A DNA stretch of 64,000 nucleotides from Gliomastix tumulicola (GCA_001599755.1 BCHX01000005.1:2352409-2416408); one strand, 5' to 3'; positions 32,538 to 43,778 are shown, counted from the first letter of the stretch. Made by a program: numbers and translations. The notes: generated by a model from the sequence alone, not told the origin.

Positions 32538-34711
32538 CTAACCAAACTCCTTTACCCAGGTCATGGCACTATTCGGTACGATGACACCCTCTCTATCCAA
32601 CTCCTGCACACCGCCCTTATTATGTCTGCGATGAGCCCTAAGATTCCGTCGATGCCTTGATTGGCTGAGAGAAGGTCTGAACCCTCTCATCGGCGTCCTG
32701 CTCCCTCGTCTCGACAGGCCGAGCAGCGAAAGGTCCACTTTCTTGTAGCTCACCTCATACTTCAGCCACTTCGATAGGTCAGGCAGATGGATGCCCAATG
32801 TCGGCAAGGCCAGCAGGGTCAGTTCATCGGACCGTGGCTTTACGTCACGTCCCACGACATCGGACTTGTAGATCGCCGGCAAAGTATACCGGATCTTGCC
32901 TGGCGCGTAGTGCTGCAGGACTGCCGCCAGTCTCGCCTGCTGGTCCTTGGGGAGGGCGTCGCGGAACGGCTTCGTGTGGTTCGCCTGGAACGGAAGAATG
33001 TGAATTCGTATGTTTCTCAGGCTGTGCACCTGCATCCAGTACCGGCCGTCCCAGAGCTTCATAGTCGGGAACCTTCGCCACCCAGACCAGCCAGGCGCTC
33101 TCTCATATCGTTTTTCCACCATCCTGCCGGTTGCATGACGCCAGTCCACCCAGTGGGTGGGAAGTGGTTGCTTGCTGTTGTACGGAGCCCGCGAGAGGAA
33201 CCACTTGACCGAGCGCTGAGTGATGACGGGACGAAACACGACGCCGCCGATAGAGAATGCAACCGGCTCCCAAGGCGTGCGAGTAGGATCCAACTCTGGA
33301 AAGAGCCGATCGACTACAGACTCGAGATTGCCGACTGGCGGCACATGCTCGTTTGGCGTCACGTACTCGATCAAGGTGCGGATGACTAGAGTTGCAATGA
33401 TCCTTTGATGCTCCTTTTTCGCATCGATCCTCGCTCGAGTGTAGAGTCGATTGTGGCGCCGTTGCTTAGGTGCAAACGTTGGCAGCTCAGCAATGAGCGT
33501 GCCCGCACACGAGTCAAACTCGCGAATTACGGCCTCGCGGCGGAGGAGTCGGCGTGCCTCGGCCTCTTCCAAATCCACGCGTCTTCTTGCCCTTTCAGAC
33601 AGCCCTAGAATCGCTGGTTTCTGGAGGGCTTGAGGTAGTGTATGGTTCCTCACTAGGTGCCTAACAGCGTTCCGCATAGTCATAGTCTCGTCCTTATTAG
33701 TAGGGTCCTCAAACCAGGGAACCTTGTTGGCTTCGCAAGTCGCAATAAGCCGATCCTTGTTAAATCCCAGGAGCGGCCGGTAGACGATAACCCCGCCATC
33801 TTCGCATTCCAGAGGCGTCAGATGGGGAATTCCGGGTTCGCGCCGAGCCGGCAGGTGGCCGTGGAAGTGCACGGCATCGATAGACTTCCAAGCGGAAGGC
33901 GATATGATATCCTCCTCCAACTTGTCCTCCTTCAGAATGTGCTTAAGGATTCGCATCGCCTTGCCCGACGGCCTGAAGTTAAGGAACGGGTGAGGAGACT
34001 TCTGGTCTTCCAGAAAACCGCTTTTATGGACGTTATAAATGCCGTGGCATTCGGGTACATCGTTCGCGGCTCTCATGCCTTGAAGGCCCCTGTACCCATG
34101 CCCAGCGATGAGGCGCATCAATATGGTCTCGTACTGGTCGTCTTCGTGGTGGGCGGTGAAGAGGGCAACGGAGCCACGATTCGAGCAGAGCGAAGCCAGT
34201 TGTTGGTAACGCATTGTCCGAGCCACACTCTCTATGTTGGGGAGATCTTTAGGCTCCAACCCTTCCTTTCTGAAGTCTGACCATCTCAGGGTCTGCCGTA
34301 TTGCCTTGAAGCCCATCTTGTTCAGCTGACGGGTCACTTGGAACGACTCTTCGGCGCTGTCCGGGCGGAGGCCATGGTCGATTACATGGGCGTGGAGGAA
34401 CGGGAGAATTGGATAGTCAGCGACCTTAGTATTCGGAAACATCTTCTGTGTCTTGGACCACAGGTAGGCCAGGGCCATGGAGTCAACGCCGCCGCTAATG
34501 GCTAGGGCTAAGTTGGAGGACGGGCCGTTAGCAACACGTCTGCTAATAGACCAATCGCCGTTGCAGAGTCATATTTACCTGGCGCACGGGCGCGACCCCA
34601 AACAGCGGTCGGGAACGTTGGACGACATGTCGCGTCGAGCGCCTCCCGGAACTCGATGACGCTGATTGGCTTCGTGACATGGTTGAAGACCGAAGAAGCA
34701 GGAGAGCCCAT
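32538..34711 (-). CDS. TilS-like tRNA(Ile)-lysidine synthase / PP-loop ATPase
   Basis: Exons 34579-34711 and 32538-34507 (71-nt intron, GTAAAT donor, GCTAAC branch, TAG acceptor) encode 700 residues. The intron splits the catalytic region; splicing restores LAISGGVDSMALAYLW, the N-type ATP-pyrophosphatase PP-loop (SGGVDS, about residues 50-55). Further family motifs are HAHVIDHGLRPDS, the TAHHEDDQYET signature, RPLLGFNKD and WFEDPTNKDETMTMRN. Bacterial and organellar TilS adds lysine to C34 of tRNA-Ile(CAU) so that it reads AUA. The fungal protein is much longer, with a C-terminal half of about 350 residues not seen in bacteria. A mitochondrial site of action is inferred from that tRNA's presence in fungal mitochondria; the N-terminus is only weakly presequence-like. 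The start follows the first ATG (34711) in the recognised frame. Confidence 0.9.
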
Positions 34712-35264
34712 TCCTCCCAAACATCCGAACCTGACTCAGGGAACCAAAGCCCGGAAGCCATATGCGCGCGCGAATTGAGCGGTGGTGAAGCGTGGCTTGG
34801 GTCAGCCTTTCCAGGTGGTAATGCGACGAGCTGCCATCTTCTGAAGGAAGTTTCGTCGGTTGATGGGAATTTAAGATGATCCCACTTTCTTCGGAGGTGG
34901 TCCCTTGCCGGTCTCCACTTTTCCGCCCGTTGTTGAGATCGGGCGACAGTTCAAGGTTGAGGTTGAGGTACCTCGAGGTACATTCAAGAACGGGGCGACG
35001 GCTGCCAAAGGGCAAAGAAAACAACGACTCAGATCAAACAAAAGCGCCCGGGCAAGCTTCTGCGTTCCGGCCGATAAGAATAGGAGCTCCTCACATGACA
35101 CAAGCCAGTTCCATGGTCAGGTACCATCCTTCGTGTTGGACATGTGACGGTGATGCTCAACGACTGGCCAGGACTGGCTGACTCGCTCCCCAGCCAGGCG
35201 GGTCACTGCATGTCGCCACCGCTGCAACACAAACCACCCGGCATATACGGGACGGCGCCTTGAA

Positions 35265-35291
35265 TGCCTTGGGTGCCTTGGGTGCCTTGGG
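35265..35291 (+). repeat. TGCCTTGGG tandem repeat, three copies
   Basis: Three perfect nine-base units in tandem, in the promoter region between two divergent genes. Confidence 0.85.
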
Positions 35292-35401
35292 ACCTTGGCT
35301 GCTGCTCTCATGCAGGAGAAGAGGCAAAGCAGCTGAGCAGGAGTGGGATATTTAGGGGCCAGGGTCGTCCACTCGCTGTCATTTGTCCGCTGCAAACCGA
35401 G

Positions 35402-35426
35402 CTAGGGCCTGCTAGCATCTTAGAGC
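35402..35426. repeat. Short dispersed motif, copy 2
   Basis: Matches 4445-4468 around TAGCATCTTAG with one gap and two substitutions. Meaning unknown. Confidence 0.3.
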
Positions 35427-35934
35427 ATCTTTTAAGCCTCCCCGCAGGACCTGCCAGTGACTTATCGGCCCAGCGATAAGTCCCAGGGCGGCCCCAGGTA
35501 CCTCGCTGTACCTGCCTCTTTACCTTTTTGACCACTGGAACTGCAGATGTGCACATGCCCTTCTGAAGATCTCCTCTCCGCGTCTTCGCCTTGCCGTGCG
35601 TGTCTTGTGCCGCTTCCCTTCCATTCTTCCACATTGTGTCCGTTCTTTGGCTTTGTCGACCGCTCCTCACTGTCTTTGTTACACCTTGCTTCCCGTCTGC
35701 CGTTTCTCGCCCAGCCTCCAGCTCGAATCGTGACGGCGATGCACTCATAAGTGCCAACCTTCACGCCACCACCGACATATTTCGTTCGACCCTCCACACC
35801 ATCTGCCGCCGCCGCCGTTGGTCCTACCCACCAAACATCAACAGGAACGCGGGCGGTACCTTATATCGACAACAACAACACGCCCTCCCACCCGCCATCG
35901 ACCAGCTTCTCCATGCCTTGAAAACAGACGCCAA

Positions 35935-37536
35935 ATGGTCTCCCAGCTCGAACCCCCGACCGCATCCTCCCACCGCGGCCCCTCCTCGGTCGTCTCCCGC
36001 CCGTCGCTCTCCCGGACGAAGCGCTACAACCGCTCCCACGTCGGCGGCGCCTCATACATCCCGCAGAACGAGTTCCCCGTCTTCTCGCAGAGCGGCGATG
36101 TCGAGATCCTCGTCCGCGTCGCCGGCGCCGAGAACCGGTACCTGCTGCACCGGCACACCCTGACGCGGTGCAGCGGCTTCTTCGAGGCGAGCACGTCGGA
36201 GCAGTGGTCCAAGGCGCGGCCGCTGCTGGCCAGCGGGAACGAGCTGACGAGGATCGGCGAGGATGTTGCCGCCCAGGCTCTCCCCACGCCGTCGGGCTCG
36301 GCCGTCAACGGCGACAGTGGTGGTGGTGGTGGTGAGACACTGCCGACGAAGCGTTGGAGATATGTCTTGGACCGGGGCAAGGGCGAGAACGACATCCCCA
36401 TGCTGATCCAGGATGACGGGTCGTCGGCGGCTGCCGATTCGCGGCCCGCCCTGCCGTCGCTGTTTGGTCCTACCGAGAATGCGAGATCCTCGAGCTCACG
36501 GATTAAGGGTCACTCAGCCTCGCATTCCGTCTCGTCCAACCGCGACTTCTTTCGATCTGTTTCCAACCTTGGCATCACACAGCATCATCATCACCATCAG
36601 AATGGAGCATCGGCGCCCAATGTCACCAAAGCCGACCAGGATATCCTCCGCGACTACGACAACCTCTTCCGCACCATGTACAGCTATCCGCCGGTGCTGG
36701 ATGGCATCAGCGTGGCCGACGCCTACGTGCAGTGCAAGAGCCTGCTGAACCTCGCCGATATGTACGATGCACTGGGCGTCGTCGGGCCACGCGTCGATCA
36801 CCACCTTCTCCAGTTCCAATCCCGGTTATGGAAGCAGATCGCCAAGTACCCCATCTCCTACCTGCGGCTGGGCTTCCTCGCCCGGAGCAAGGTCATCTTC
36901 CAGGAGGCCCTCATCCACGTCGTCGGGCAGTGGCCCAGCGGCGAGCGGAGCCTGCGCGCGGCCCTGCCCGAGGTGGTGCTGGACATCATCGAGGACAAGG
37001 TCGACGAGCTGGAGGAGACGGTGAGCCGCATCGAGGGCCGCCTGTTCCGCCTGAACCTGCTGACGGGGCGCGGCGAGCGCGTGACGCCCAACTCCAACTA
37101 CCTGGACTGGCTCGCCGTCAGCGTCTTCCGCCAGTGGCTCGCCGACAACACGTCGCCGCAGCCGGCGCCGGGCTCCGAGCGCCACAGGCCGCCCTCGCGC
37201 GACGACCGTGCGCCGCTGCCGCCCGCCGTGCCCCCGCTGACGTCGCTCGGGCGGGCGTACCGCACGCTCGGCTCCACGAACCCGGCCTCGTACCTGAACC
37301 ACGACGAGTGCAAGCGCTTCCTCAAGCTCACGCCCGACATGTACTCGCGCGACAACCTGCGGCGCTTCGAGAAGCGGCTTGACGAGCTCAAGGCCATGGC
37401 GAGGAGCATCGTCCGGCCGCTTATGGGCAGCGAGCTGGAGCTCGATCTCGCCGGCTCCAGGGGCGCCGAGGCCATCAACTATCTCACCTGCACCTCTGTC
37501 GGGAACAGGGACCTCCCGTGGGCTGTTGACGAGTAG
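35935..37536 (+). CDS. BTB/POZ domain protein
   Basis: A single exon of 533 codons; ATG 35935 is the first Met of the frame. Residues 47-92 carry the first half of a BTB fold (FPVFSQSGDVEILVRV, then YLLHRHTLTRCSGFFEAS). After a disordered insertion of about 130 residues with Gly, Ser and His runs, the fold resumes near 228-330 (DYDNLFRTMYSYPPVLDGIS, YVQCKSLLNLADMYDALGVV). A helical C-terminal domain follows (YPISYLRLGFLARSKVIFQE, LPEVVLDIIEDKVDELEETV) and a final KRFLKLTPDMYSRDNLRRFE block. The layout matches a group of ascomycete BTB proteins of unknown partner; BTB domains often dimerise and recruit Cul3. GC content at third positions is very high. It is convergent with the His-rich membrane protein gene. 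Confidence 0.85.
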   Translation: MVSQLEPPTASSHRGPSSVVSRPSLSRTKRYNRSHVGGASYIPQNEFPVFSQSGDVEILVRVAGAENRYLLHRHTLTRCSGFFEASTSEQWSKARPLLASGNELTRIGEDVAAQALPTPSGSAVNGDSGGGGGETLPTKRWRYVLDRGKGENDIPMLIQDDGSSAAADSRPALPSLFGPTENARSSSSRIKGHSASHSVSSNRDFFRSVSNLGITQHHHHHQNGASAPNVTKADQDILRDYDNLFRTMYSYPPVLDGISVADAYVQCKSLLNLADMYDALGVVGPRVDHHLLQFQSRLWKQIAKYPISYLRLGFLARSKVIFQEALIHVVGQWPSGERSLRAALPEVVLDIIEDKVDELEETVSRIEGRLFRLNLLTGRGERVTPNSNYLDWLAVSVFRQWLADNTSPQPAPGSERHRPPSRDDRAPLPPAVPPLTSLGRAYRTLGSTNPASYLNHDECKRFLKLTPDMYSRDNLRRFEKRLDELKAMARSIVRPLMGSELELDLAGSRGAEAINYLTCTSVGNRDLPWAVDE

Positions 37537-38159
37537 ACGTCACAGGAGAGCGTTACAGGAACGTGCCACAACCCGCGCTACCCTCGCTCGCTCATCTGTC
37601 CCAATCTGGTCCCTTTCCCCTTTCCCCTTTCCCCTATTTTTCGGCCTACAATTTGGCCTTCATGTTGGCCTGCATTCTGGCCCACCAGTCCGAGGTCGAA
37701 CCGGTGGAGTGTTGGAGTGTTGGAGTTATGGAAAGCATGCGCACACTGATTCCCATGTCTTCCCTACCTATTTTTTTACCTCGTTATATGTTTTGTTTTT
37801 TTCTGCGTCTCTTTTGTTATACGGTTTTACGAATGGTCTACGCAATGTTCCTTGTCAGATACCCAACGGGGGATACGGATCCCGACACTTTTCGTATATA
37901 CAAAGGTCCAAGATATTCACATAGTTCGAGATGAGAAATGACAGCTTCGGTTGTACTTTGATGATCCATCCATTACAAGATACTGCGAATTCAAGAAGCG
38001 GTGAAGACATGAGTGACTCAATCACGAACCTATCTAAGGGAAAGGAAAACCTGAGGACCACATACACACCCAGAATGCGTGGTGGTATAGCTCAAGTATT
38101 TAGTCGACCACCACTTGGCCAATGACGCGTGTGTGTTTCTTTTGCTTCCTTCCAGGGCC
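37537..38159. other. Convergent intergenic region, BTB / membrane protein
   Basis: 3' UTR-type sequence with a CCCCTTT heptamer repeat (37611-37634) and T-rich stretches (37770-37810). No gene. Confidence 0.5.
37611..37634 (+). repeat. CCCCTTT heptamer repeat
   Basis: About 3.5 tandem units directly 3' of the BTB gene. Confidence 0.7.
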
Positions 38160-40130
38160 TCAACCAACCACAAAGTCCTGGCTCCCGGACACGCTGTGCA
38201 CCGTCAGGAACGAGTCCCCCTCGCCCTTGTACCCCTCGAGCGCGCTCCCCACCAGCTTGTCCTCCCTGTACACGTGCAGCCCGTCCCCGCGGAACGACTG
38301 CCTGCCCGAGACGACGTCCGCCTTGAGTGTGCCCTCCCACGCGGCCGGATAGCGCAGCGAGATACTGCCCGATACGGAGCTGTGATCCGAGCGGAGGTGG
38401 CCCAGCACACCACCGGTTCCTGTGGCCGTGGTCGTGGTCGTGGTCGTCCACTGCGGCGGCTCGAGCACGAGGTCTGTGTACCCGTTGATCGACGACGTGG
38501 TCAGGCGCGCCTTGGCCTCGGGTGCCAGCACGGGCCAGAGCGTGAGGCTGATGAAGCCGTTCTTGGACTCGAAGCGGCCGAGGGACGAGAAGGGCAGCTC
38601 GGCGCGGATGGAGCCGGACACCGTCCGGACCGAGTCCACGTACTCGCGCGGCGGGAAGCCTGGAAACGCTGCCGCCGTTGCCGCGACGCTACCCGAGACC
38701 GTGGACAGCTGCAGCGAGGCCGCGGCGTCCGGGTCGGCGTCCGAGGCGGGCTTGGGCCCGATCTTGATGTTGATGCTGCCGGACTGCGAGCGGATGCGCA
38801 GGAGGTCGTATAGCGGGAACCAGCCGACCACGCTGCCGCTCGTCGTCGAGATGTCGATGTGCCGGCCGTCGAGGCGGTAGGCGTCCGCGTCTGGCGGTGT
38901 CCGGACGTGGCCGGCCGTGCTGGCGAGCGAGGACAGGGTGGCGGTGGTGAGATGCACGCCGGGGAGGATGGCCACGTTGAGGTGGGCGAGACGGACGTCC
39001 AGGCTGTCTAGGACGGCACGCGGGGGCACAAGCACCGTGATGCGGATCTGGATGCACGGGGACAGCGTCCAGGCGTCCCAGTCCCAGCCTGTCGTCGGCG
39101 GCACCGTGACCGTGAAGGCCTGTGCGTCCTCGTCGTGCTTGACGATGGTCGCGGACGAGATGTCGTCGAGCTTGTAGTAGTTGGAGATGGCCTCGACCAC
39201 GATCTCGCCAGACGACGACGTATCATCTGTCGCCGCTGGCTTGATGATCAGCTCCCCGCTGACATGAGCGTGTCTCGCCAGACGCGTGGATTGATCCTGG
39301 ACGATCGTCAGATTCCGGCCCGAGGAGAAGGCAACCCGGCCGGTGACCTTCGGCAGCCGGTGAGGATTATCACGGCACTGCTCCGAAGGCGACCAGGTCA
39401 GATCTCCGCTGGGCGACTCCCACGGGTCATCGTCAGGCTGCGGCTCCTTCTCCTTCGACGAAGCCATAGTGACCTGCAGGATGACAACAACGATAGAGAA
39501 GATGACCAGCGCGCCGAGGATGGTCGCCAGTCTGCGCCGGATCGCGCTCCAAGTCAGCCACGAGGGCCACCGGCTGCGACGCTCGTCGTCACGGGGGACA
39601 CCGCTGCTCATAGACTCCGGTGCCCGCGGCCGCGCCAGCAGCGATCGCCGTTCTCCAGGCACGACAGCGCCGCCCATGGTCGATTCCGAGTCGTCACTGT
39701 TAACCTCTCTGCTGCGGATGATGGTTTGGTACCCTGTCTGGGGCGAAGTAGTAGGACCACTGGGCTCGTATGCGGGCGGCACGTCTTCGTAATGGTTATG
39801 GCTTTGGCTATGGTGATGGTTGTGGTTGTGGTTGTGGTGATGATGAGGCAGGGGCTTCGAGTGCGAGGCCGCGCTGGGATAAGGATGGCTCGGGTCCTCG
39901 ACCAGCACATCCGGGACCGAGGGCACGCCTGGATACGAGGCGGCGTCGCGGCGACGTGACACCGATGACGACGACGCGCGGTGAGACGACGAGTCGGAGG
40001 CGCCGAAGTAGCCGTCCGAGGGCGAGAGGGCCTCGCTGTGGTCGGCCGCGTGGTCGTATTCATGCTCGTGTCGGTGCTCGTACCCGGCGTCCGAGTGGTG
40101 ATGATGATCATAAGAGTGCTCGGCAGTCAT
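38160..40130 (-). CDS. Single-pass membrane protein with His-rich tail and DUF4097-like ectodomain
   Basis: One exon, 656 residues. The first 195 residues are hydrophilic and extremely His-rich (DHHHHSDAGYEHRHEHEYDH, HHHHNHNHNHHH), with a PPAYEP motif and Arg-rich clusters. A single membrane helix follows at about 199-221 (RLATILGALVIFSIVVVILQ), preceded by RRR, so the N-terminus should be cytosolic. The outer part (225-656) has repeated short beta segments of the form S/T-V/T-S-G-S-hydrophobic: TTSGSVVGWF, SQSGSINIKI, TVSGSVAATA, TVSGSIRAEL, SVSGSISLRY, SVSGSQDFVV. That pattern resembles the DUF4097 putative-adhesin beta-solenoid. A role at the plasma membrane or cell wall, perhaps with metal binding through the His tail, is inference. 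Conserved in moulds; function unknown. Confidence 0.8.
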   Translation of the reverse strand: MTAEHSYDHHHHSDAGYEHRHEHEYDHAADHSEALSPSDGYFGASDSSSHRASSSSVSRRRDAASYPGVPSVPDVLVEDPSHPYPSAASHSKPLPHHHHNHNHNHHHSQSHNHYEDVPPAYEPSGPTTSPQTGYQTIIRSREVNSDDSESTMGGAVVPGERRSLLARPRAPESMSSGVPRDDERRSRWPSWLTWSAIRRRLATILGALVIFSIVVVILQVTMASSKEKEPQPDDDPWESPSGDLTWSPSEQCRDNPHRLPKVTGRVAFSSGRNLTIVQDQSTRLARHAHVSGELIIKPAATDDTSSSGEIVVEAISNYYKLDDISSATIVKHDEDAQAFTVTVPPTTGWDWDAWTLSPCIQIRITVLVPPRAVLDSLDVRLAHLNVAILPGVHLTTATLSSLASTAGHVRTPPDADAYRLDGRHIDISTTSGSVVGWFPLYDLLRIRSQSGSINIKIGPKPASDADPDAAASLQLSTVSGSVAATAAAFPGFPPREYVDSVRTVSGSIRAELPFSSLGRFESKNGFISLTLWPVLAPEAKARLTTSSINGYTDLVLEPPQWTTTTTTTATGTGGVLGHLRSDHSSVSGSISLRYPAAWEGTLKADVVSGRQSFRGDGLHVYREDKLVGSALEGYKGEGDSFLTVHSVSGSQDFVVG

Positions 40131-41172
40131 GATGGGCTATTTCACCAGCAATAGTGGTGACGATCTGGAGTGGGAGAGAGAGGTGTCAAGGTGAGACCAG
40201 CTAGCTGTTCGGCGATGTCTCCTTTGGTCAGAGAGGCCGGATAGGATGAGACAGCTGGAGTGTCGCGAGGTGAAGAGCTGGTAGCTACTGTTTAGATGCT
40301 ATATAGCTGCTGTGGCGAATCTGGATGAATACTACTCGGAGTCAGCTTCGAATCAATCAATTGAAAGATAATGCGTCGGGGCGAGAAGCACAGGAAGACA
40401 CTGTTATCATCAGTCACACCACTTCATCCCCTCGCGTCACGCCCATCCACACCACTGCAAGCCAGAATTGAAGTGCCACCCACACAGCCATGGTACGGAA
40501 GCACTGGCCAAACAAAAGCAAAAGTACAACTCACAGATAAGGGACCTTTGCCGCCCGTCTCACCATCTTCCCCGAGGGGCACAGCTGGATGATGTCAAGG
40601 CAAAGATGAATACTAGCTATCGACCCGATAGACAACTCGTGCGGGGATGACAAGGGGATGTCGTACCCGAAACGTGCACACCGCAGAGACCTGCAGCTCG
40701 TCAGCAGCGTCATTCATATGCACGGCATCGCCAGCACACCCGGAACGCATCTCTGGATGAGGCCAGTCCCCGTTCAAATCACGTCAACACGGCACAGTCC
40801 CTGATTCACACACCAGGACAGACAGACAAACAAAAGATGCATACATTGTACAGCACGGACATGTCCCTAGGTATTCATGCCGTGCTCACCCCGAAAGCCC
40901 GAGAGGTAGATAATCGCTAATTCAAACATAATAGACATGCCGATGTTGTCGGGCCATAATGGCACTTACGCATGCCTGCTGACCACCCTCCAGTGTGTGT
41001 GCCTGGTATATCCCCCCCCTTTGAAAATAAGCAAGTGGTAAAGAACCACCCTCTATGTATCTCGTTGCGCCGCGATCCGTTGGATGTGAAAATTCAAGCC
41101 TAGATGCTCCGTCATGTCGATGATGAGCCAGGCCGAGTCTGATCGTCTTTGTAGATCAAGTCAAATGGCTTC
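40131..41172. other. Intergenic, membrane protein / Sal1-like carrier
   Basis: About 1 kb comprising the promoter of the membrane protein and the 3' UTR of the carrier; both genes are on the minus strand. No supported frame. Confidence 0.45.
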
Positions 41173-43778
41173 TCAATGCAGCCCAAGCGCCTTCTTCGAG
41201 TTCTCGTACACGACCCAGGTGATGCTCAACGCCGGCGCCACCTTGAGCAGGTTCGGCGTCAGCCCCTTGTACAAGCCCCGGTACCCTTCCCGCTGAATCG
41301 TCTTCTGCGTCACGTCCCATATGCCGTTGTACGTCGCACGATGCATCAAGGTACCCTGGGTCTGCAGCCGTGTCCTCACCACGTTGAGCGGGTAGACGAG
41401 CGACGCCCCGATGGCGCCTGACGTCGCGCCGATGACGCCCGTCACAAAGTTGCCCGGGTTGGCGTCGTCCTCGTGGCAGCCCGCGTACTTGGCGTACGTC
41501 GTCCGGTACGTCTTCTTGAGCAGTTCGAACATGCCCATGTCGATGGCGCTGTACGGGAACATGCCAATGAGGCCCATCGTCACTCCGCGATAGGCCGAGC
41601 GGAATCCTCCGTCCGCGTACATTTTCATCGCTGTCTGCCGCACAAGCGCGCTGCCTGTGAGGCCGCCCTTGACGGTCTCGCACTGCAGGCGGAACTTGAG
41701 CGTATCAAGTGGGTATACGCAGAACCTAGGGAGGAATCAGCAAACCGGACAGATAACCAATAGCAGAACAAGGGGACATACTGCGCTACCATGCCGGCTA
41801 CGCCTCCGGCTGTGAATTTCGAATACGAGCTGATCCGCTTCGTATCGCCGTGGCCCTCAAAGTTCGCAAAGGCACGCTTAGCTGCCTCGTACGTGCCGAA
41901 CTTGATGGCCGTCTCAGGCATGATTTTGGCCACATTCAAGCCATTGCCTAGGGTTATCTGTGAGTCCACCGTCCGGGAACAGACACCTAGTTCAGAGTCG
42001 AATGGGCTGGGCTTACCTGCGAAGAACCCCTTGATCCCCCCTGACCTAAACAAGTCACGGATAGCATCGCCTATGGGCCGGACAGCATTCTTGATGATGC
42101 CACCGGGCCGCGCCTGCTTTAGCGCAGCAATCTCGGTGGGCTTGTTGCTAGTGTTAACCAGGAGATACACCTTGAGTCGGTCGAGCGGCGCGGTTGCTGT
42201 CCGCGAGACACCGCCAGCGATGGCACCGGCAAGGAAGTAGCCTGGATGAGGTATAAAAGTTGTCAGTGCAAATGTCTTTTTCACTTTGGCTGGCTCGGAC
42301 GCGGTGGAAGTGTGGTGTCCACTGTCATCTACGGTGCCATCGCTGTCGTTCTTCGTCTCCGTCTGTTTGTCTTTCCCGGGCTGGCTCTGCAACGGCTGCG
42401 TCTTCTGCTCCGGGGTCTGTTTGTTCCGGGGCGTCTCGGTCTCTTCTTGGCGCAGCGAGGCTTGTGACACTTGGCTGGCATTGCTCATCTCGCGACGTGG
42501 TGATGCAGGATCGTCCAAGCCCTGGCTGCTGCTGATGTTGCTACTGCTGGCTTCTCCCCTCGATGGTACCGGTGACGGCTGTGGCGGGCTTGTAGGACCA
42601 GAAGAGGAACCGGAAGGAAAGGCGACCCTGAAGATAGAGCCAAAGAGAGAATGAAGAAGAGAGCGGGAGGTGGAGGTGCCAGCCGTACCTAAGCCTTCTA
42701 ATGTGTCCTCGCTCACTAGTGAGTCTCCTTCTGGGGTGACGTGCGTCACAGAGTCGTAGAACGACAGCATGGCCCTGAGCTGAGAATCATGTTCACGGGC
42801 CGGCATGAAGAGGAGGAAGTCCCTGCATAGTTGATTCACCGTCGTCAGCTGGCTTGGCCCGTCATGAGATGAAAGAGCGTGTGTGTGCGCGCGCGCGCGC
42901 AGATGCGGTGCTCCCGCCTACTCCAATTATGCGGCCTGAGAGATCAGATCTTGGGGGGCAGATGACCATCCACTCCCCGCCATCTGACAAGGCGCAGGTG
43001 GTGCAAGCTGGGGATCACCCCCCAGTTGAAGGGACGGAAAAATACCGACTTCACATCATCGGGATTGTAGGAGAGACAGATTCACGTACCTCCATTCGTC
43101 GAAAGTGATGAAGCCATCGTTGTTGTGGTCCATGTCGTTGAAAAAGTCCAACAGCCGACGGTTCGCGACCGTCAGGCCGGCGTTCCGAAACGCCGTCTGG
43201 AGCTCCTTGAGGTCCAGCTTCCCGTTTCCATCTCGGTCAATCGATCGAAAGAGTGTCAATAGCTGACGGTCGGCGCGCTCGACGAAGACTCGAAATTCTA
43301 GTGATGCCATGCGTTAGCTACCTTAGCTATGACATCTCGGATACCTCGCCTCGGCCGGATGAGCGGGGGGGGAGCTCGGCCAGCGATAGCATCCAAATCC
43401 TTCAGCCGCAGCCCTCTCGTCGAGCTCACCTTCGTACTGTATCTTGCCGTCTCCGTTCGTGTCGACCTCGTTAAGGATAACCTTGAGCATGCTGTCCGCA
43501 TTCTTCATAGCTGCAACACGAACAAATTTGTAAGTCGAGGCCTGCACCCATGATTCTGGCCGTCCGGGTCGCTTGCGATGCCCAGACCCAGCCGGGGGGG
43601 ATGCGTGGTACGTACGGTGGTCAATCTTCTTAAGCCCTCGCTGCAGACCCTTCAAGTCGAGCTCGCCAGTCCTGCCCGGGTCGAGCTTGGTCCAGAGCTG
43701 TTCAACCCTGGCATCGCGCTGGTTCTGCGACTCGCCGAAGCCGCGTTCGACCTCGGAGAGCAGCTTGGACGGGCTCAT
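41173..43778 (-). CDS. sal1: EF-hand mitochondrial ATP-Mg/Pi carrier (Sal1/SCaMC type)
   Basis: Six exons (43616-43778, 43430-43510, 43090-43297, 42017-42822, 41782-41947, 41173-41725) join in frame to 658 residues. The N-terminal half has four EF-hand-type units: a degenerate LDPGRTGELDL, then VDTNGDGKIQYEEF, IDRDGNGKLDLKEL and MDHNNDGFITFDEW. A Ser/Gln/Thr-rich linker of about 150 residues leads to three mitochondrial carrier repeats with PLDRLKVYL, PLDTLKFRLQ and PLNVVRTRLQ signatures. The family exchanges ATP-Mg for phosphate across the inner membrane when cytosolic calcium rises. The start MSPSKLL (ATG 43776-43778) is chosen because the longer frame begins with TTG. Intron 4 (41948-42016, 69 nt) has no stop and keeps frame if retained. 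It diverges from ssn8. Confidence 0.93.
42880..42900 (+). repeat. GT/GC dinucleotide run in intron 3 of the carrier gene
   Basis: Alternating purine-pyrimidine tract (GTGTGTG followed by GC repeats), a potential Z-DNA-forming sequence, inside the 267-nt third intron. Confidence 0.7.

Larger units (their letters stand above)
34712..35934. other. Divergent intergenic region, TilS-like / BTB
   Basis: Contains a nine-base tandem repeat (35265-35291), the second copy of a short dispersed motif (35402-35426), and a pyrimidine-rich leader before the BTB gene. No gene supported. Confidence 0.5.
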
